Source: G965198795 sp965198795
GTDB taxonomy: Bacteria > Pseudomonadota > Alphaproteobacteria > Rhodospirillales > Casp-alpha2
Reading direction: 5' to 3'
Length of the DNA: 64,000 nt
NCBI GenBank assembly: GCA_965198795.1
Contig: OZ240674.1
Location: 62,001 to 126,000 of the forward strand
The notes below the pieces were generated by a model, which was not told the DNA's origin, did not search any database, and saw only the letters and a list, made by a program, of their open reading frames with translations. A program made the position numbers and the translations under genes. Of this stretch, positions 54,448-63,020 are shown one piece after another; the stretch's first letter is position 1, and the number at the start of each line of letters is the position of its first letter.

Positions 54448-55227
54448 TCAAGCGGACAGCGCATCAATGGCCGACTCGTGAAGAGACGCCGAACCGGACG
54501 CCAGGACGTGGCCGCTCCCCTCCAGGCCGAGGGCGTCCCCTTTCCAGTCCGTGACGCGTCCGCCCGCCCCTTCGACGATGGGCGCCAGGGCGGCGTAATC
54601 GTAGGGCCGCATGGAGCTTTCACAGACAATGTCCGCCCGGCCCGCAGCCACGCGGGTATAGGCGTAACAATCTCCGCCGTAAATTGTTTGCCCACATGCG
54701 CGGCGGAGCGTTTCGAACCGTTGAAAGTCCTGCCCCTCGTGCATTTGCGGCGACGTCGTCAACAGCCAGGCGTCCGCCAAGACCGGGCGGTCCCGCGTCG
54801 ATACGGGCGCGCCGTTGACCGTGGTCGGACGGCCTTCGGCGCCGATCCAGGTTTCCTTCAGCGCCGCCACCTCCATCACGCCCAACACCGGGCGCCCCTC
54901 GTACGCCAGAGCGATCAGCGTGCCGAACAGCGGCTTGCCGATGACAAAGGATTTCGTGCCGTCGATGGGATCCAGAACCCAGACATAATCCGCGTCCAGA
55001 TTCTCCGGCCCGTATTCCTCGCCCAGAACGCCGTGTTCCGGAAAGCGCGCGTTGATCAGTTTCCGAAGCGCCGCCTCGGTGTCGCGGTCCGCTTTGGTGA
55101 CGGGACTGAGGTCCGCCTTGGCGTCGGGGGTCACGCCTGTCTTGAAGGACGGCAAAACAATATCCGACGCGCGCGCGGCCATCTCGCGGGCCAGCGCGAG
55201 ATGGCTGTCTGTGACGGCCGCGGACAT
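54448..55227 (-). CDS. hisN: Inositol monophosphatase family phosphatase (histidinol-phosphatase HisN-like)
   Basis: 259 aa. Metal site 1 is GEEYG; the signature is WVLDPIDGTKSF; the C-terminal metal motif is RPYDYAALAPIVEGAGG. The pattern, with GDCYAYTRVAAGRADIV, matches HisN-type histidinol-phosphatases of alphaproteobacteria more than inositol or NADP phosphatases. Histidinol-phosphate dephosphorylation is the likely role. It lies between the cytochrome gene and yejA. Confidence 0.88.
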   Translation of the reverse strand: MSAAVTDSHLALAREMAARASDIVLPSFKTGVTPDAKADLSPVTKADRDTEAALRKLINARFPEHGVLGEEYGPENLDADYVWVLDPIDGTKSFVIGKPLFGTLIALAYEGRPVLGVMEVAALKETWIGAEGRPTTVNGAPVSTRDRPVLADAWLLTTSPQMHEGQDFQRFETLRRACGQTIYGGDCYAYTRVAAGRADIVCESSMRPYDYAALAPIVEGAGGRVTDWKGDALGLEGSGHVLASGSASLHESAIDALSA

Positions 55228-55246
55228 GGGCGGAAAGGCGGCGGGT

Positions 55247-55780
55247 TTATTGCGGCAGAGGCGCGGGTGATCCGGAAAGGGTGCGCATGTAGGCGATGAC
55301 GTTGGCCCGGTCCGCGGGCTTTTTCAACACGAACTGCATTTTCGTGCCCGGCGCATAGCCCTTGGTGTTCGCCAGAAAGCTGTTCAGATTGTCGTAGGTC
55401 CATTCACCGCCGGCGGCCAGCAGGCCCTTGGAATAGTTATAGCCGTCAGCCGAGCCTTTTTCGCGGTTGACGATATTCCACAGGTTCGGGCCGACCTTAT
55501 GGGCGCCGCCTTGCTCCGATGTGTGGCAAGCGCCGCACTTCTTGAAAACTTTGGCGCCCTTGTCCAAATCGGCGGTCGCTAGGGCGGCGACCACGTCGAA
55601 TTCCGGTTCCGGCGCGGCGCTCGCGGCTGACGGGGCGGTTTCGGTGACTTCGACGGGGAACCCGGCGGTTGTCAACTCGGCCGGCTTGACCAGGGCGTTG
55701 CCGATCTGGATGGAGCCCCAGGTCGCCCAACCAGCCACAATACAACCAACGAAAGCCTTTTCGATAAAACTGAACTTCAT
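55247..55780 (-). CDS. Membrane-anchored cytochrome c (CycM-like)
   Basis: 177 aa from ATG 55780; the frame continues 29 codons upstream without a signal. An uncleaved N-terminal anchor occupies residues 9-30, followed by a Pro/Ala-rich linker and one class I cytochrome c domain with C82-G-A-C85-H86 and the distal ligand M148 in GTKMQF. It resembles the cytochrome c552/CycM electron carrier between the bc1 complex and an oxidase. It opens the hisN-yejABEF direction, 19 bases upstream of hisN. Confidence 0.93.
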   Translation of the reverse strand: MKFSFIEKAFVGCIVAGWATWGSIQIGNALVKPAELTTAGFPVEVTETAPSAASAAPEPEFDVVAALATADLDKGAKVFKKCGACHTSEQGGAHKVGPNLWNIVNREKGSADGYNYSKGLLAAGGEWTYDNLNSFLANTKGYAPGTKMQFVLKKPADRANVIAYMRTLSGSPAPLPQ

Positions 55781-56086
55781 GACGTTACCCCATGGAGCGC
55801 CGGTTTCGCTGACAAGGCGCGCGGCGGAGGAAAAACACACGGCGGCGACTGGCTCTTGCGCCGGCATGTATCAACGGGTCCACTACGGACGCATCGGAAT
55901 TTGGCCGGACTTTAACCGCCTTCGTTCCTGCGTTCAAGCGCGAGTGAGCGGAGAAAGTATGAAAAACCCCGAAAGTCCGGGGTCTGGCTGGCCGGATCAT
56001 CCTTTGGGTTCGCATTGACAGGCGAAGGACGCCGCTCCCATACTCCGCGCCTTGCCCGCCTCACCCGTAAGACGCCCGTCAGTCTC

Positions 56087-56947
56087 ATGTCCGATCCCGC
56101 GAACACCATCACCTTTCAAGGCATGCCCGGCGCCTATTCCGACCTGTCCTGCCGCGGCGCCTATCCGGGCATGGCGACGCTGCCGAGCCGAACCTTTCCC
56201 GACGCGTTCCGGGCGGTGGCGGAAGGGCGCGCGCGTCTCGCCATGATCCCGATCGACAACTCCGTCGCCGGCCGGGTGGCGGATATCCACCATTTACTGC
56301 CCGAGTCCGGCCTGCACATTATCGGGGAGCATTTCCAGCCCGTGAACCATCACCTGCTCGCCGCGCCGGGGACCGGCATCTCGGAGATCACTCATGTGCA
56401 CAGCCACGTCCATGCGTTGAACCAATGCCGGAACCTGATCGAAGAGCTGGGCGTCACGCCGGTGACGCATGTGGACACGGCGGGTTCCGCCAGGGAAATC
56501 GCCGAGCGGAACGACAGGACTCAGGCTTCCATCGCCTCCAGCCTCGCCGGTGAGATTTACGGCCTCGACAGCCTTCGGGCGAATATCGAGGACGCCGAAC
56601 ACAACACCACGCGCTTCATCATCCTCAGCCGGGACAAACAATGGGCGGAACAGGCCGACGACGGCGTGTTGACCAGCTTCGTCTTCCGGGTGCGGAACGT
56701 GCCCGCGTCGCTCTACAAGGTGATGGGCGGGTTCGCCACCAACGGCGTCAACTTCACCAAGCTGGAATCCTATGTCGATACGGGCTTTGTCGTAGCGCAA
56801 TTCTACGCGGACGTCGAAGGTCACCCGGATAACAGGAACATGCGGCACGCCATGGAGGAAATGGGCTTCTTCACCGAGGAGATCACCATTCTGGGCGTCT
56901 ACCCGGCCCATCCGTTCCGCTGGAAAAGCCGGGCGGATGGTGGTTAG
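56087..56947 (+). CDS. pheA: Prephenate dehydratase
   Basis: 286 aa from ATG 56087 (MSDPANTITFQGMPGAYSD); the frame opens at 56015 but the family starts here. The PDT domain has the conserved NTTRF motif (HNTTRFIIL) near residue 178. The C-terminal ACT regulatory domain has GVNFTKLESY, the phenylalanine-sensing ESRP-type site. It makes phenylpyruvate from prephenate. It is monofunctional, without a chorismate mutase domain. Confidence 0.96.
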   Translation: MSDPANTITFQGMPGAYSDLSCRGAYPGMATLPSRTFPDAFRAVAEGRARLAMIPIDNSVAGRVADIHHLLPESGLHIIGEHFQPVNHHLLAAPGTGISEITHVHSHVHALNQCRNLIEELGVTPVTHVDTAGSAREIAERNDRTQASIASSLAGEIYGLDSLRANIEDAEHNTTRFIILSRDKQWAEQADDGVLTSFVFRVRNVPASLYKVMGGFATNGVNFTKLESYVDTGFVVAQFYADVEGHPDNRNMRHAMEEMGFFTEEITILGVYPAHPFRWKSRADGG

Positions 56948-57028
56948 GCATGGTTCACATTGAGCGAAAAACCAAGAGCCAGTTCCCGGATGTCATGTTT
57001 CGGGCGGTTTGAGGCTCCCGGCCCCGTC

Positions 57029-57290
57029 CGGGGCGCCCTTCCCGCGAAGGCGGGGTTTGGATGACGGTCTCGCCCGGCGCCGGCATGTCATTCCCGCGAC
57101 TTACCTTGTCATTTCCGCGCAGGCGGGAATCCAGAGCAACCTTTGCCGCTCGGTTATTGGCCATCCACTCAATGATAAGCCGGAACACGGGCCGCCTGGT
57201 TGGACTCCCGCCTTCGCGGGAATGACGGAGCGGGGGCGCGGCCCCACCCCGGCGAAGCGTCCCGCGTCTATCCGCCCGCGTCTATCTGAA
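57029..57290 (+). repeat. Composite intergenic repeat (most complete copy)
   Basis: Its ordered blocks are shared with 14838-15012 (cgcccttcccgc, tttggatgacggtctcgcc, gccggcatgtcattcccgcg). Then come the palindrome at 57204-57223 and the 44-base block at 57222-57265, repeated in inverted form at 1547-1590. It ends with a 14-bp duplication, cccgcgtctatc, at 57261-57272 and 57275-57286. No gene is seen between pheA and nudC. Confidence 0.8.
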
Positions 57291-57375
57291 CTTGCACGCG
57301 AAAATCTGGGCATGAAAAATTTCCCGGGGCCGGGATTTTGACAGGCTTCGCGAAAGTAGCGGCCAAAGGGGCGGT

Positions 57376-58326
57376 TTAACCGCCCCGCCAATCCTCAATC
57401 AGTTCCCGCGCGATGGAGTCAGGGCGCGGCAGGCGGGGCGCACTGGTGTCCCCAGTGTCGTGATATTCGCCGAATGCCGCCAATTCTTGCCGGGCGAACC
57501 AGCGGCACTCGCGCATTTCCTCCTCTTCAACATCCAGCGCCGGATTGGACGCGACGGCCTGGAAGCCCAGCATCAGGCTTGCCGGGAACGGCCAGGGTTG
57601 AGAGCCTTTGTAGATGACGTCCTCGACCGGCACGATGACGCCGGCCTCTTCCCGTGTTTCGCGCGCCACCGCCTCCTCCAGACTTTCTCCGGGCTCTACA
57701 AAGCCCGCCAGCGTCGAATACATGCGGATGTCCCAGCGCTTCGACCAGCCCAGCAGGCATCGCTCCACGCCGTCTGGGAAGGTATGGGTCACCAACATGA
57801 TGACGGCGGCGTCAGTCCTTGGGAAATGGCTCCGCCCGCAAGTCCCGTTGGCGCATTTCCGCACGTGTCCGGCGCTGGCCGGTTCGGTTGCGGAGCCGCA
57901 CCAGGCGCAGAACTTATGAGACTTATGCCAATGCTGCATCCCGCGCGCGGCGGCCAGCACGGACGCTTCCGCCGGATCGAGCAAGCCGCCGGCGGCGCGC
58001 AAGTCGGCGAAGTCCGCCTCATCGGGCAAATGGTGTTGAAAGACATCCGGTTCGTGATGGCTGAGGTCCACGGCGATATGCGGGGTGCCGTCCCGGACGC
58101 CCAGGACAACGGGCGTGGCGCCCAATCCCAGCAGCGCGCGGGTGCCGGCGCCGGTCAGGTGGAGGGCTTCCGGCCGTTCCGTCCTGGTCAGCAGGTTCCG
58201 GTCGCGCCAGACAGGCACGACGCGCAGCGCCTTATGAGCGAGGATTTCCGCCATCCACGCCGGGTCCGCGCGCCGCGCCGCCATGCGATCCAGCGGGCTG
58301 CCGGTATAAGCCAGTTTTTTGACCAT
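57376..58326 (-). CDS. nudC: NADH pyrophosphatase / NAD-capped RNA hydrolase
   Basis: 316 aa from ATG 58326 (MVKKLAYTGSPLDRMAARRA), chosen because homologues begin at this segment. ATG 58380 is possible, and the frame goes back to 58647 through a dispersed repeat. A zinc ribbon is formed by CAWCG and CANGTCG; the Nudix box is GFVEPGESLEEAVARETREE; the SQPWPFPASLM motif is diagnostic of NudC. It cleaves NAD(H) and NAD caps on RNA. Confidence 0.94.
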   Translation of the reverse strand: MVKKLAYTGSPLDRMAARRADPAWMAEILAHKALRVVPVWRDRNLLTRTERPEALHLTGAGTRALLGLGATPVVLGVRDGTPHIAVDLSHHEPDVFQHHLPDEADFADLRAAGGLLDPAEASVLAAARGMQHWHKSHKFCAWCGSATEPASAGHVRKCANGTCGRSHFPRTDAAVIMLVTHTFPDGVERCLLGWSKRWDIRMYSTLAGFVEPGESLEEAVARETREEAGVIVPVEDVIYKGSQPWPFPASLMLGFQAVASNPALDVEEEEMRECRWFARQELAAFGEYHDTGDTSAPRLPRPDSIARELIEDWRGG

Positions 58327-58424
58327 CTGGGGACGATGGCACGGAGGATGAAAGCCCGCAAGCGCCTGAGCGCTCTCCATCGCCGCCCCGCAGAGGGCCG
58401 GAGGCGGCGGCGCCCGCAAGAAGC

Positions 58425-58452
58425 GGACTCCGGCCTTCGCCGGAATGACGGG
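58425..58452. repeat. Dispersed palindrome variant
   Basis: gactccggccttcgccggaa followed by tgacgggcgg is a variant of the palindrome family, about 60 bases before the SRP RNA and upstream of nudC. Confidence 0.75.
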
Positions 58453-58484
58453 CGGATGCGGACGGAAAAGTGAAGCGGCCGCCC

Positions 58485-58513
58485 TTGCTAAACGGCGCGA
58501 TCCGGTCTTAATT
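58485..58513 (+). promoter_or_regulatory. Candidate promoter of the SRP RNA
   Basis: TTGCTA at 58485-58490 and TTAATT at 58508-58513 are 17 bases apart and would start RNA at about 58519, near the first base of the SRP RNA stem. Confidence 0.5.
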
Positions 58514-58516
58514 AGA

Positions 58517-58619
58517 GGGTGGAGGTTGACCCGGACGGGTCTTCTCGCCAACCCGGTCAGGTCCGGAAGGAAGCAGCCGTAACGAGTTTCTTGGCGCGGG
58601 TCGGGCTCAGCCTCCACCT
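58517..58619 (+). ncRNA. ffs: Signal recognition particle RNA (4.5S, small bacterial type)
   Basis: The universal domain IV sequence ggtcaggtccggaaggaagc then agcc is present at 58556-58579. The ends pair: ggtggaggttgac (58518-58530) with the 3' arm ending cctccacc (58611-58618), one long hairpin of about 103 nt. It binds Ffh and FtsY in co-translational membrane targeting. It lies between nudC and dnaX as in many alphaproteobacteria. Ends are accurate to a few bases. Confidence 0.95.
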
Positions 58620-58652
58620 TACCTTCTTCCCGATTGCGGGCTTTCACGCGAT

Positions 58653-60380
58653 ATGGATGACGCTGATCTTTCGACTCCTGGCTTAAGTCCGGCGCCAGCG
58701 CGGGACGGTGACGCCTACCAGGTGCTCGCGCGGAAATACCGCCCGTTGACGTTCGCGTCCCTGATCGGCCAAGAGGCCATGGTCAGAACGCTGACCAACG
58801 CCATTAATCAAAACCGTCTGGCGCACGCTTTCGTGCTCACCGGCGTGCGCGGGGTCGGCAAGACGACGACCGCGCGAATCATCGCGCGCGCGCTGAATTG
58901 CGTGGGCGGAGACGGGCAAGGCGGGCCGACGATCTCGCCTTGCGGCGTCTGCGGCGACTGCGCGGCCATCGCCGCAGACCGCCACACGGATGTGCTGGAA
59001 ATGGACGCCGCGTCGCGCACCGGCGTCGATGATATCCGCGAAATCATTGAGGGTGTGCGCTACAAGCCCGCCTCGGCGCGCTTCAAGGTCTATATCATCG
59101 ACGAAGTTCACATGTTGTCGCGCAACGCCTTCAACGCGCTGCTGAAGACGCTTGAGGAGCCGCCCGGACATGTGAAATTTATTTTCGCGACCACGGAAAT
59201 CCGCAAAGTGCCGGTGACGGTGCTCAGCCGCTGTCAGCGGTTCGATCTGCGCCGCGTCGGCGCGGAGGACCTGGCGCGGCATTTCGCCCGCATTGCCGAG
59301 AATGAGGGCGCGAGGGTTGCGGAGCCCGCGCTGCGTTTGATCGGCCGGGCGGCGGACGGCTCCGTGCGCGATGGGCTGAGTCTGCTTGATCAAGCGATCT
59401 CCATGTCGGATGGCGAAGTGGATGAGGCCCAAGTCCGCAGTATGCTGGGACTGGCGAACCGCTCGCAATCCTTCGATTTGCTGGAAGCAGTGATGAAGGG
59501 CGGCGCACCAGCGGCGCTCGCCCGGCTTGGCTCCATGTATTCGGACGGCGCCGACCCATCCGCGATTCTGGAGGACCTGCTTGAGATCGTTCATTTCCTG
59601 ACCCGGATCAAAATCGTGCCAGCGGCGGCTGATGCCCCGGACGTCCCGGAAATCGAGCGTGTCAGGGGCAAGGCCATGGCGGACGGCCTGGCCATGCCGC
59701 ACTTAAGCCGCGCCTGGCAGATGTTGCTCAAGGGCCGCCGGGAAGTCGATCAGGCGCCCAGCGCCATTCAAGCTGCTGAAATGGTTCTGGTGCGCCTGGC
59801 GTACGCCGCGAGTCTGCCCAGCCCCGAGGACGCCCTGAAGAAGTTGGCGGAGACGTCCGCGGACAGTCAAGCGCCTGCGCCGTCCCCGGCCCCCGGCGCG
59901 CCGGGTCTTGGCGGACCGGCTCAAGCGCCCGTCCCGCGAGCGGCCCTTCACGCCGGGCCCGTTCCGGAGCCTCTGCCGGACTCCGTTCCGCGAGCGGCCG
60001 CCAAGCCTGCGCCGCCCGATTTCGCCGCCGTGGCGGCCTTGGCGGATGAGCGGAAGGAAGGGCGATTGCTGGCGGATTTGGTGAATAATGTTCATCTGAT
60101 CGCGTTCGAGCCGGGCCGCATTGAATTCCGCCCCGCGCCCCGCGCGCCCGACGACCTGGCGGGCCGTCTGGCGGCGTTCCTGATGGAGGAAACGGGCATG
60201 CGCTGGATGGTCAGCGTCGGGAACGGCCAGGGCCTGCCGACCATCGCCGAGACGCGCCTGGCGGCCAAAGACGCGGAAAAGGCGGAAGCCGCCGGACATC
60301 CCATGGTGAGAGCAGTGATGGACAGCTTCCCCGGCGCCACCTTGGACGAGGTGCGCGGGATCGATTTGGACAAGGACTAA
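58653..60380 (+). CDS. dnaX: DNA polymerase III subunit gamma/tau
   Basis: 575 aa. Clamp-loader ATPase: Walker A GVRGVGKTTTA, zinc motif CGVCGDC with the earlier Cys, and DEVHMLSRNAFNALLKTLEE with Walker B and sensor I. A Pro/Ala-rich linker (about 405-455) joins the C-terminal tau-like domain that binds the polymerase. I see no clear slippage site for a short gamma form. The expected partners ybaB and recR do not follow it; the next gene is convergent pyrF. Confidence 0.97.
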   Translation: MDDADLSTPGLSPAPARDGDAYQVLARKYRPLTFASLIGQEAMVRTLTNAINQNRLAHAFVLTGVRGVGKTTTARIIARALNCVGGDGQGGPTISPCGVCGDCAAIAADRHTDVLEMDAASRTGVDDIREIIEGVRYKPASARFKVYIIDEVHMLSRNAFNALLKTLEEPPGHVKFIFATTEIRKVPVTVLSRCQRFDLRRVGAEDLARHFARIAENEGARVAEPALRLIGRAADGSVRDGLSLLDQAISMSDGEVDEAQVRSMLGLANRSQSFDLLEAVMKGGAPAALARLGSMYSDGADPSAILEDLLEIVHFLTRIKIVPAAADAPDVPEIERVRGKAMADGLAMPHLSRAWQMLLKGRREVDQAPSAIQAAEMVLVRLAYAASLPSPEDALKKLAETSADSQAPAPSPAPGAPGLGGPAQAPVPRAALHAGPVPEPLPDSVPRAAAKPAPPDFAAVAALADERKEGRLLADLVNNVHLIAFEPGRIEFRPAPRAPDDLAGRLAAFLMEETGMRWMVSVGNGQGLPTIAETRLAAKDAEKAEAAGHPMVRAVMDSFPGATLDEVRGIDLDKD

Positions 60381-60391
60381 GCGTTTCCGGC

Positions 60392-60416
60392 CGGGACATA
60401 CGGTTCGGGACATACG
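60392..60416. repeat. 11-bp duplication, period 14
   Basis: cgggacatacg occurs at 60392-60402 and 60406-60416, just after the dnaX stop. The rest of the gap to pyrF has a weak dispersed palindrome (gtcattcagcgagagctgga). Confidence 0.8.
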
Positions 60417-60540
60417 ACCGGATTTTCCCGTCATTCAGCGAGAGCTGGAGTCCGGTTTTGGATCACGGGAACCCGGTCCCGCCCGCGCGGGGATGGTATT
60501 TTGAAACGGCGAGGCGCCCCGGGTGAGGGGGAAATCCCCT

Positions 60541-61239
60541 CTAGGCGAGTTCGTCCCCAATCCGCGCGGCCGCCGCCGCCGGGTCGCCGGCCTGGATGAT
60601 GGGCCGTCCGATCACGAGATAATCTGCGCCCGCGTTCACCGCGTCTTTCGGCGTCATGACGCGTTTCTGATCCCCCGCCGGCGCCCATTTGGGGCGAATA
60701 CCTGGAACGACCAGCTTGAAGCGGGGGCCGCAGGCGTCCCGCAGCGCTCTGATTTCCCGCGCGGAACAAACGGCGCCGTCCATTCCCGCAGATTGCGCCA
60801 ACCGGGCGAGCCGGACGACCTGGGCTTCGGGAGCCGCATGAACGCCGAGTTCGTCCAGGTCTTCGGCGCTCAGGCTGGTGAGCACCGTGACGGCCAGCAT
60901 CAAGGGCCTGTTCGAGTCTGCGGTTTGGGCCGCTTGAACGGCGGCCCGCATCATGGCGCCGCCTCCCGACGCATGAACGCTCAGCATGAAGGGGTTGAGG
61001 GGCAGGGCGGCTTTCACGGCGCCCGCGACCGTGTTCGGGATGTCATGGTATTTGAGATCGAGAAAGATCGGCTGGCCCCTTTCGGCGACGGTTTGAACGC
61101 CTTTCGGGCCGTTCGCCGTGAAGAACTCCTTTCCGAGCTTGACGCCGCCAACGGCGCCCTTGAGCGTCACCGCCAAATGCCGCGCCCGGTTCACGTCTGT
61201 GGTGTCGGCGGCGGCGAAAATCCGGTCTGCTGGGGTCAT
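60541..61239 (-). CDS. pyrF: Orotidine 5'-phosphate decarboxylase
   Basis: 232 aa from ATG 61239 (MTPADRIFAAADTTD); the frame upstream overlaps lapA. The catalytic D-K-x-x-D array is FLDLKYHDIPNTV. The phosphate loop is in VIGRPIIQAGDP, and GIRPKWAPAGDQKRVMTP is conserved. It converts OMP to UMP. The start is 8 bases after the lapA stop, so it is probably translated as part of the rpsA-ihfB-lapA-pyrF run. Confidence 0.96.
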   Translation of the reverse strand: MTPADRIFAAADTTDVNRARHLAVTLKGAVGGVKLGKEFFTANGPKGVQTVAERGQPIFLDLKYHDIPNTVAGAVKAALPLNPFMLSVHASGGGAMMRAAVQAAQTADSNRPLMLAVTVLTSLSAEDLDELGVHAAPEAQVVRLARLAQSAGMDGAVCSAREIRALRDACGPRFKLVVPGIRPKWAPAGDQKRVMTPKDAVNAGADYLVIGRPIIQAGDPAAAAARIGDELA

Positions 61240-61247
61240 GGGCGTCT

Positions 61248-61607
61248 TCAGGCCGCGCGGCCGGGAAGCGTCAGCGCCGTGGATTCGCCGGCTTGCCCGC
61301 CGGACGATGATTTCTTTAGCTGATCTAGCTCTGTTTGAAGCCGCCGGGCTTCCGCTTCGGCCTTGTTGGCGCGGGTGATCGCCTCGCGGGCCTTGCGCCG
61401 CGCCGCGCCCGCGGACATCCAGATCAGACATGCGGCCCAGATGAAGCCAAGGACCAGACCGCCCAGCCCCACCATGTAAAGCGGCGTCAGCCAACTGAGA
61501 CCAATGACGTTGACGGAGAGTTCAACCGTATGGCGGTTGGACACGGCGAAGATAAGGCTGACGGCGGCCACCGGGATGAACAGCAGCCAGGACAGAAGTT
61601 TCAGCAC
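61248..61607 (-). CDS. LapA (DUF1049) family membrane protein
   Basis: 119 aa. Two membrane helices (WLLFIPVAAVSLIFAVSN and LYMVGLGGLVLGFIWAACLI) with the LapA-type N-V loop between them, then a basic coiled-coil tail (AREAITRANKAEAEARRLQT). LapA/YciS proteins in E. coli act in control of LPS synthesis. It lies between ihfB and pyrF. Confidence 0.88.
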   Translation of the reverse strand: MLKLLSWLLFIPVAAVSLIFAVSNRHTVELSVNVIGLSWLTPLYMVGLGGLVLGFIWAACLIWMSAGAARRKAREAITRANKAEAEARRLQTELDQLKKSSSGGQAGESTALTLPGRAA

Positions 61608-61633
61608 GAGGCGGGACCCCTTGGTCTGGCGGG

Positions 61634-61915
61634 TTAGCCGAAGTTCAGCTTTTCCCGCAGCTGCTTGCCGGTCTTGAAATACGGAATGAACTTGCCGTCA
61701 ACCCGAACTGCGTCGCCGGTGCGCGGATTACGCCCGATGCGGGCGCCGCGCTCCTTGATCGAAAAGGCGCCGAAACCGCGCAATTCCACCCGGTCGCCGC
61801 GGGACAACGCATCGGTGATTTCGTCGAAAATCGTGGTCACGATCCGCTCGACGTCGCGCTGGTACAAATGCGGGTTTTCCGCCGCCAGCCGGGCGATCAG
61901 TTCGGATTTGGTCAT
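61634..61915 (-). CDS. ihfB: Integration host factor subunit beta
   Basis: 93 aa, HU/IHF fold. The beta-arm signature [20 protein letters not shown] and start [17 protein letters not shown] are those of IHF beta. It bends DNA as an IHF alpha/beta dimer. It is downstream of sppA and rpsA, the usual order. Confidence 0.96.
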   Translation of the reverse strand: MTKSELIARLAAENPHLYQRDVERIVTTIFDEITDALSRGDRVELRGFGAFSIKERGARIGRNPRTGDAVRVDGKFIPYFKTGKQLREKLNFG

Positions 61916-61996
61916 GACGTCGTCCCCCCCTTGGGTTGTCGTCTCCTCGGGCCCGCCGCCGTTCGTCCCCCCGCCACGGCCGGCGGCGGCGCGCGT

Positions 61997-62932
61997 TCAG
62001 TTCCCTGAATACAGCGAAGGGTGCCAAAGGGCAAGCACACCGTCAAGCCTAAGTCTTTCTGGTAGAAGTGTTTTTTCTGCGACATCAAGCAGGCTGGCTC
62101 GATCCATGAAGCGTTTCAGGGAGAAGTCATCGTCCGGCGCCGTGACGGATTTGACCGGCAAATCCGCATCCACGCCGCGAGCGGATGAAAGCCATTCGCG
62201 GGCTTCGGCTTCTCCGCCCAGGCTGTCGATCAAGCCGGCGGGTTTCGCCTGCCGGCCCGACAAGACGCGGGCGTCGGCGACGGCGGCGAGGGAGGGTCCC
62301 GACAGCTTGCGGCGTTCGGAAACCAGGGCCGAAAACTGATCGAAAAGATCGGCGAGCAATAGCTTGATCGACGTCCGCGCATCATCGGTAAACGGCTCAA
62401 GCGGGTTTGGTTGCGCTTTCAAGGGCGAGCTTTTGATGATTTCGGGCTTGATCCCGACGTTGCCCAGCAGCTCCGTCATATTAGCGGTTTGCATCAAAAC
62501 CCCAATGGAACCGGTGATTGTTCCGGCGTCCGCGACGATATGATCCGCCGCCGCCGCAATCATGTATCCGGCCGATGTGGCGATCCCGCCCATCTGGGCC
62601 ACCAGCGGTTTCTTGGCGGCGAATTCGCGCAGCGTCCTATAGAGCGCGTGACCGCCGGTGAAGGTGCCGCCCGGGCTGTCGATGTAAACGATGAGTCCCT
62701 TGACTGTGTCGTCTTCCATCAATGAATTGATCAACGCTAACCGTTTCGTGTCGTTAACGATAACGCCCTCTATGGCCAAATGGGCGACGGCGGGTTTGTT
62801 TTGATCCACCCCGTGACGCGACGCGACAACAAGCCCAATGGTGATGACGGCGCTGACCGCGAACGCCTGCCAAAGCCCCAATCGGCGCTTCAGGCGGCGG
62901 CGGTCCGCCAAGAGGCTGGCGTCAAAACTCAT
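61997..62932 (-). CDS. sppA: Signal peptide peptidase SppA (S49)
   Basis: 311 aa from ATG 62932 (MSFDASLLADRRRLKRR); an ATG 8 codons earlier is possible. One membrane anchor lies near residues 20-38. The catalytic Ser is in GGIATSAGYMIAAAAD, the Lys in IKSSPLKAQPNPL, and the substrate-strand motif is IDSPGG. It degrades cleaved signal peptides and membrane debris. It is the short single-domain form, usual in this class. Confidence 0.93.
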   Translation of the reverse strand: MSFDASLLADRRRLKRRLGLWQAFAVSAVITIGLVVASRHGVDQNKPAVAHLAIEGVIVNDTKRLALINSLMEDDTVKGLIVYIDSPGGTFTGGHALYRTLREFAAKKPLVAQMGGIATSAGYMIAAAADHIVADAGTITGSIGVLMQTANMTELLGNVGIKPEIIKSSPLKAQPNPLEPFTDDARTSIKLLLADLFDQFSALVSERRKLSGPSLAAVADARVLSGRQAKPAGLIDSLGGEAEAREWLSSARGVDADLPVKSVTAPDDDFSLKRFMDRASLLDVAEKTLLPERLRLDGVLALWHPSLYSGN

Positions 62933-62945
62933 GTCAGTCGTCCAA

Positions 62946-62990
62946 TGAAAAAACAAAAAGAAACGGAGGCTCCGTCACCGGAACCTCCGC
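62946..62990 (-). terminator. Intrinsic terminator of rpsA
   Basis: On the minus strand gcggaggttccggtgacgg then agcctccg forms a strong stem. It is followed by tttctttttgttttttc, a T-rich tail. It starts about 30 bases after the rpsA stop. It separates rpsA from sppA, so sppA and ihfB need read-through or their own promoter. Confidence 0.85.
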
Positions 62991-63020
62991 ACTTTAGAAG
63001 ACGCGGTTCAAAAAACGCAA

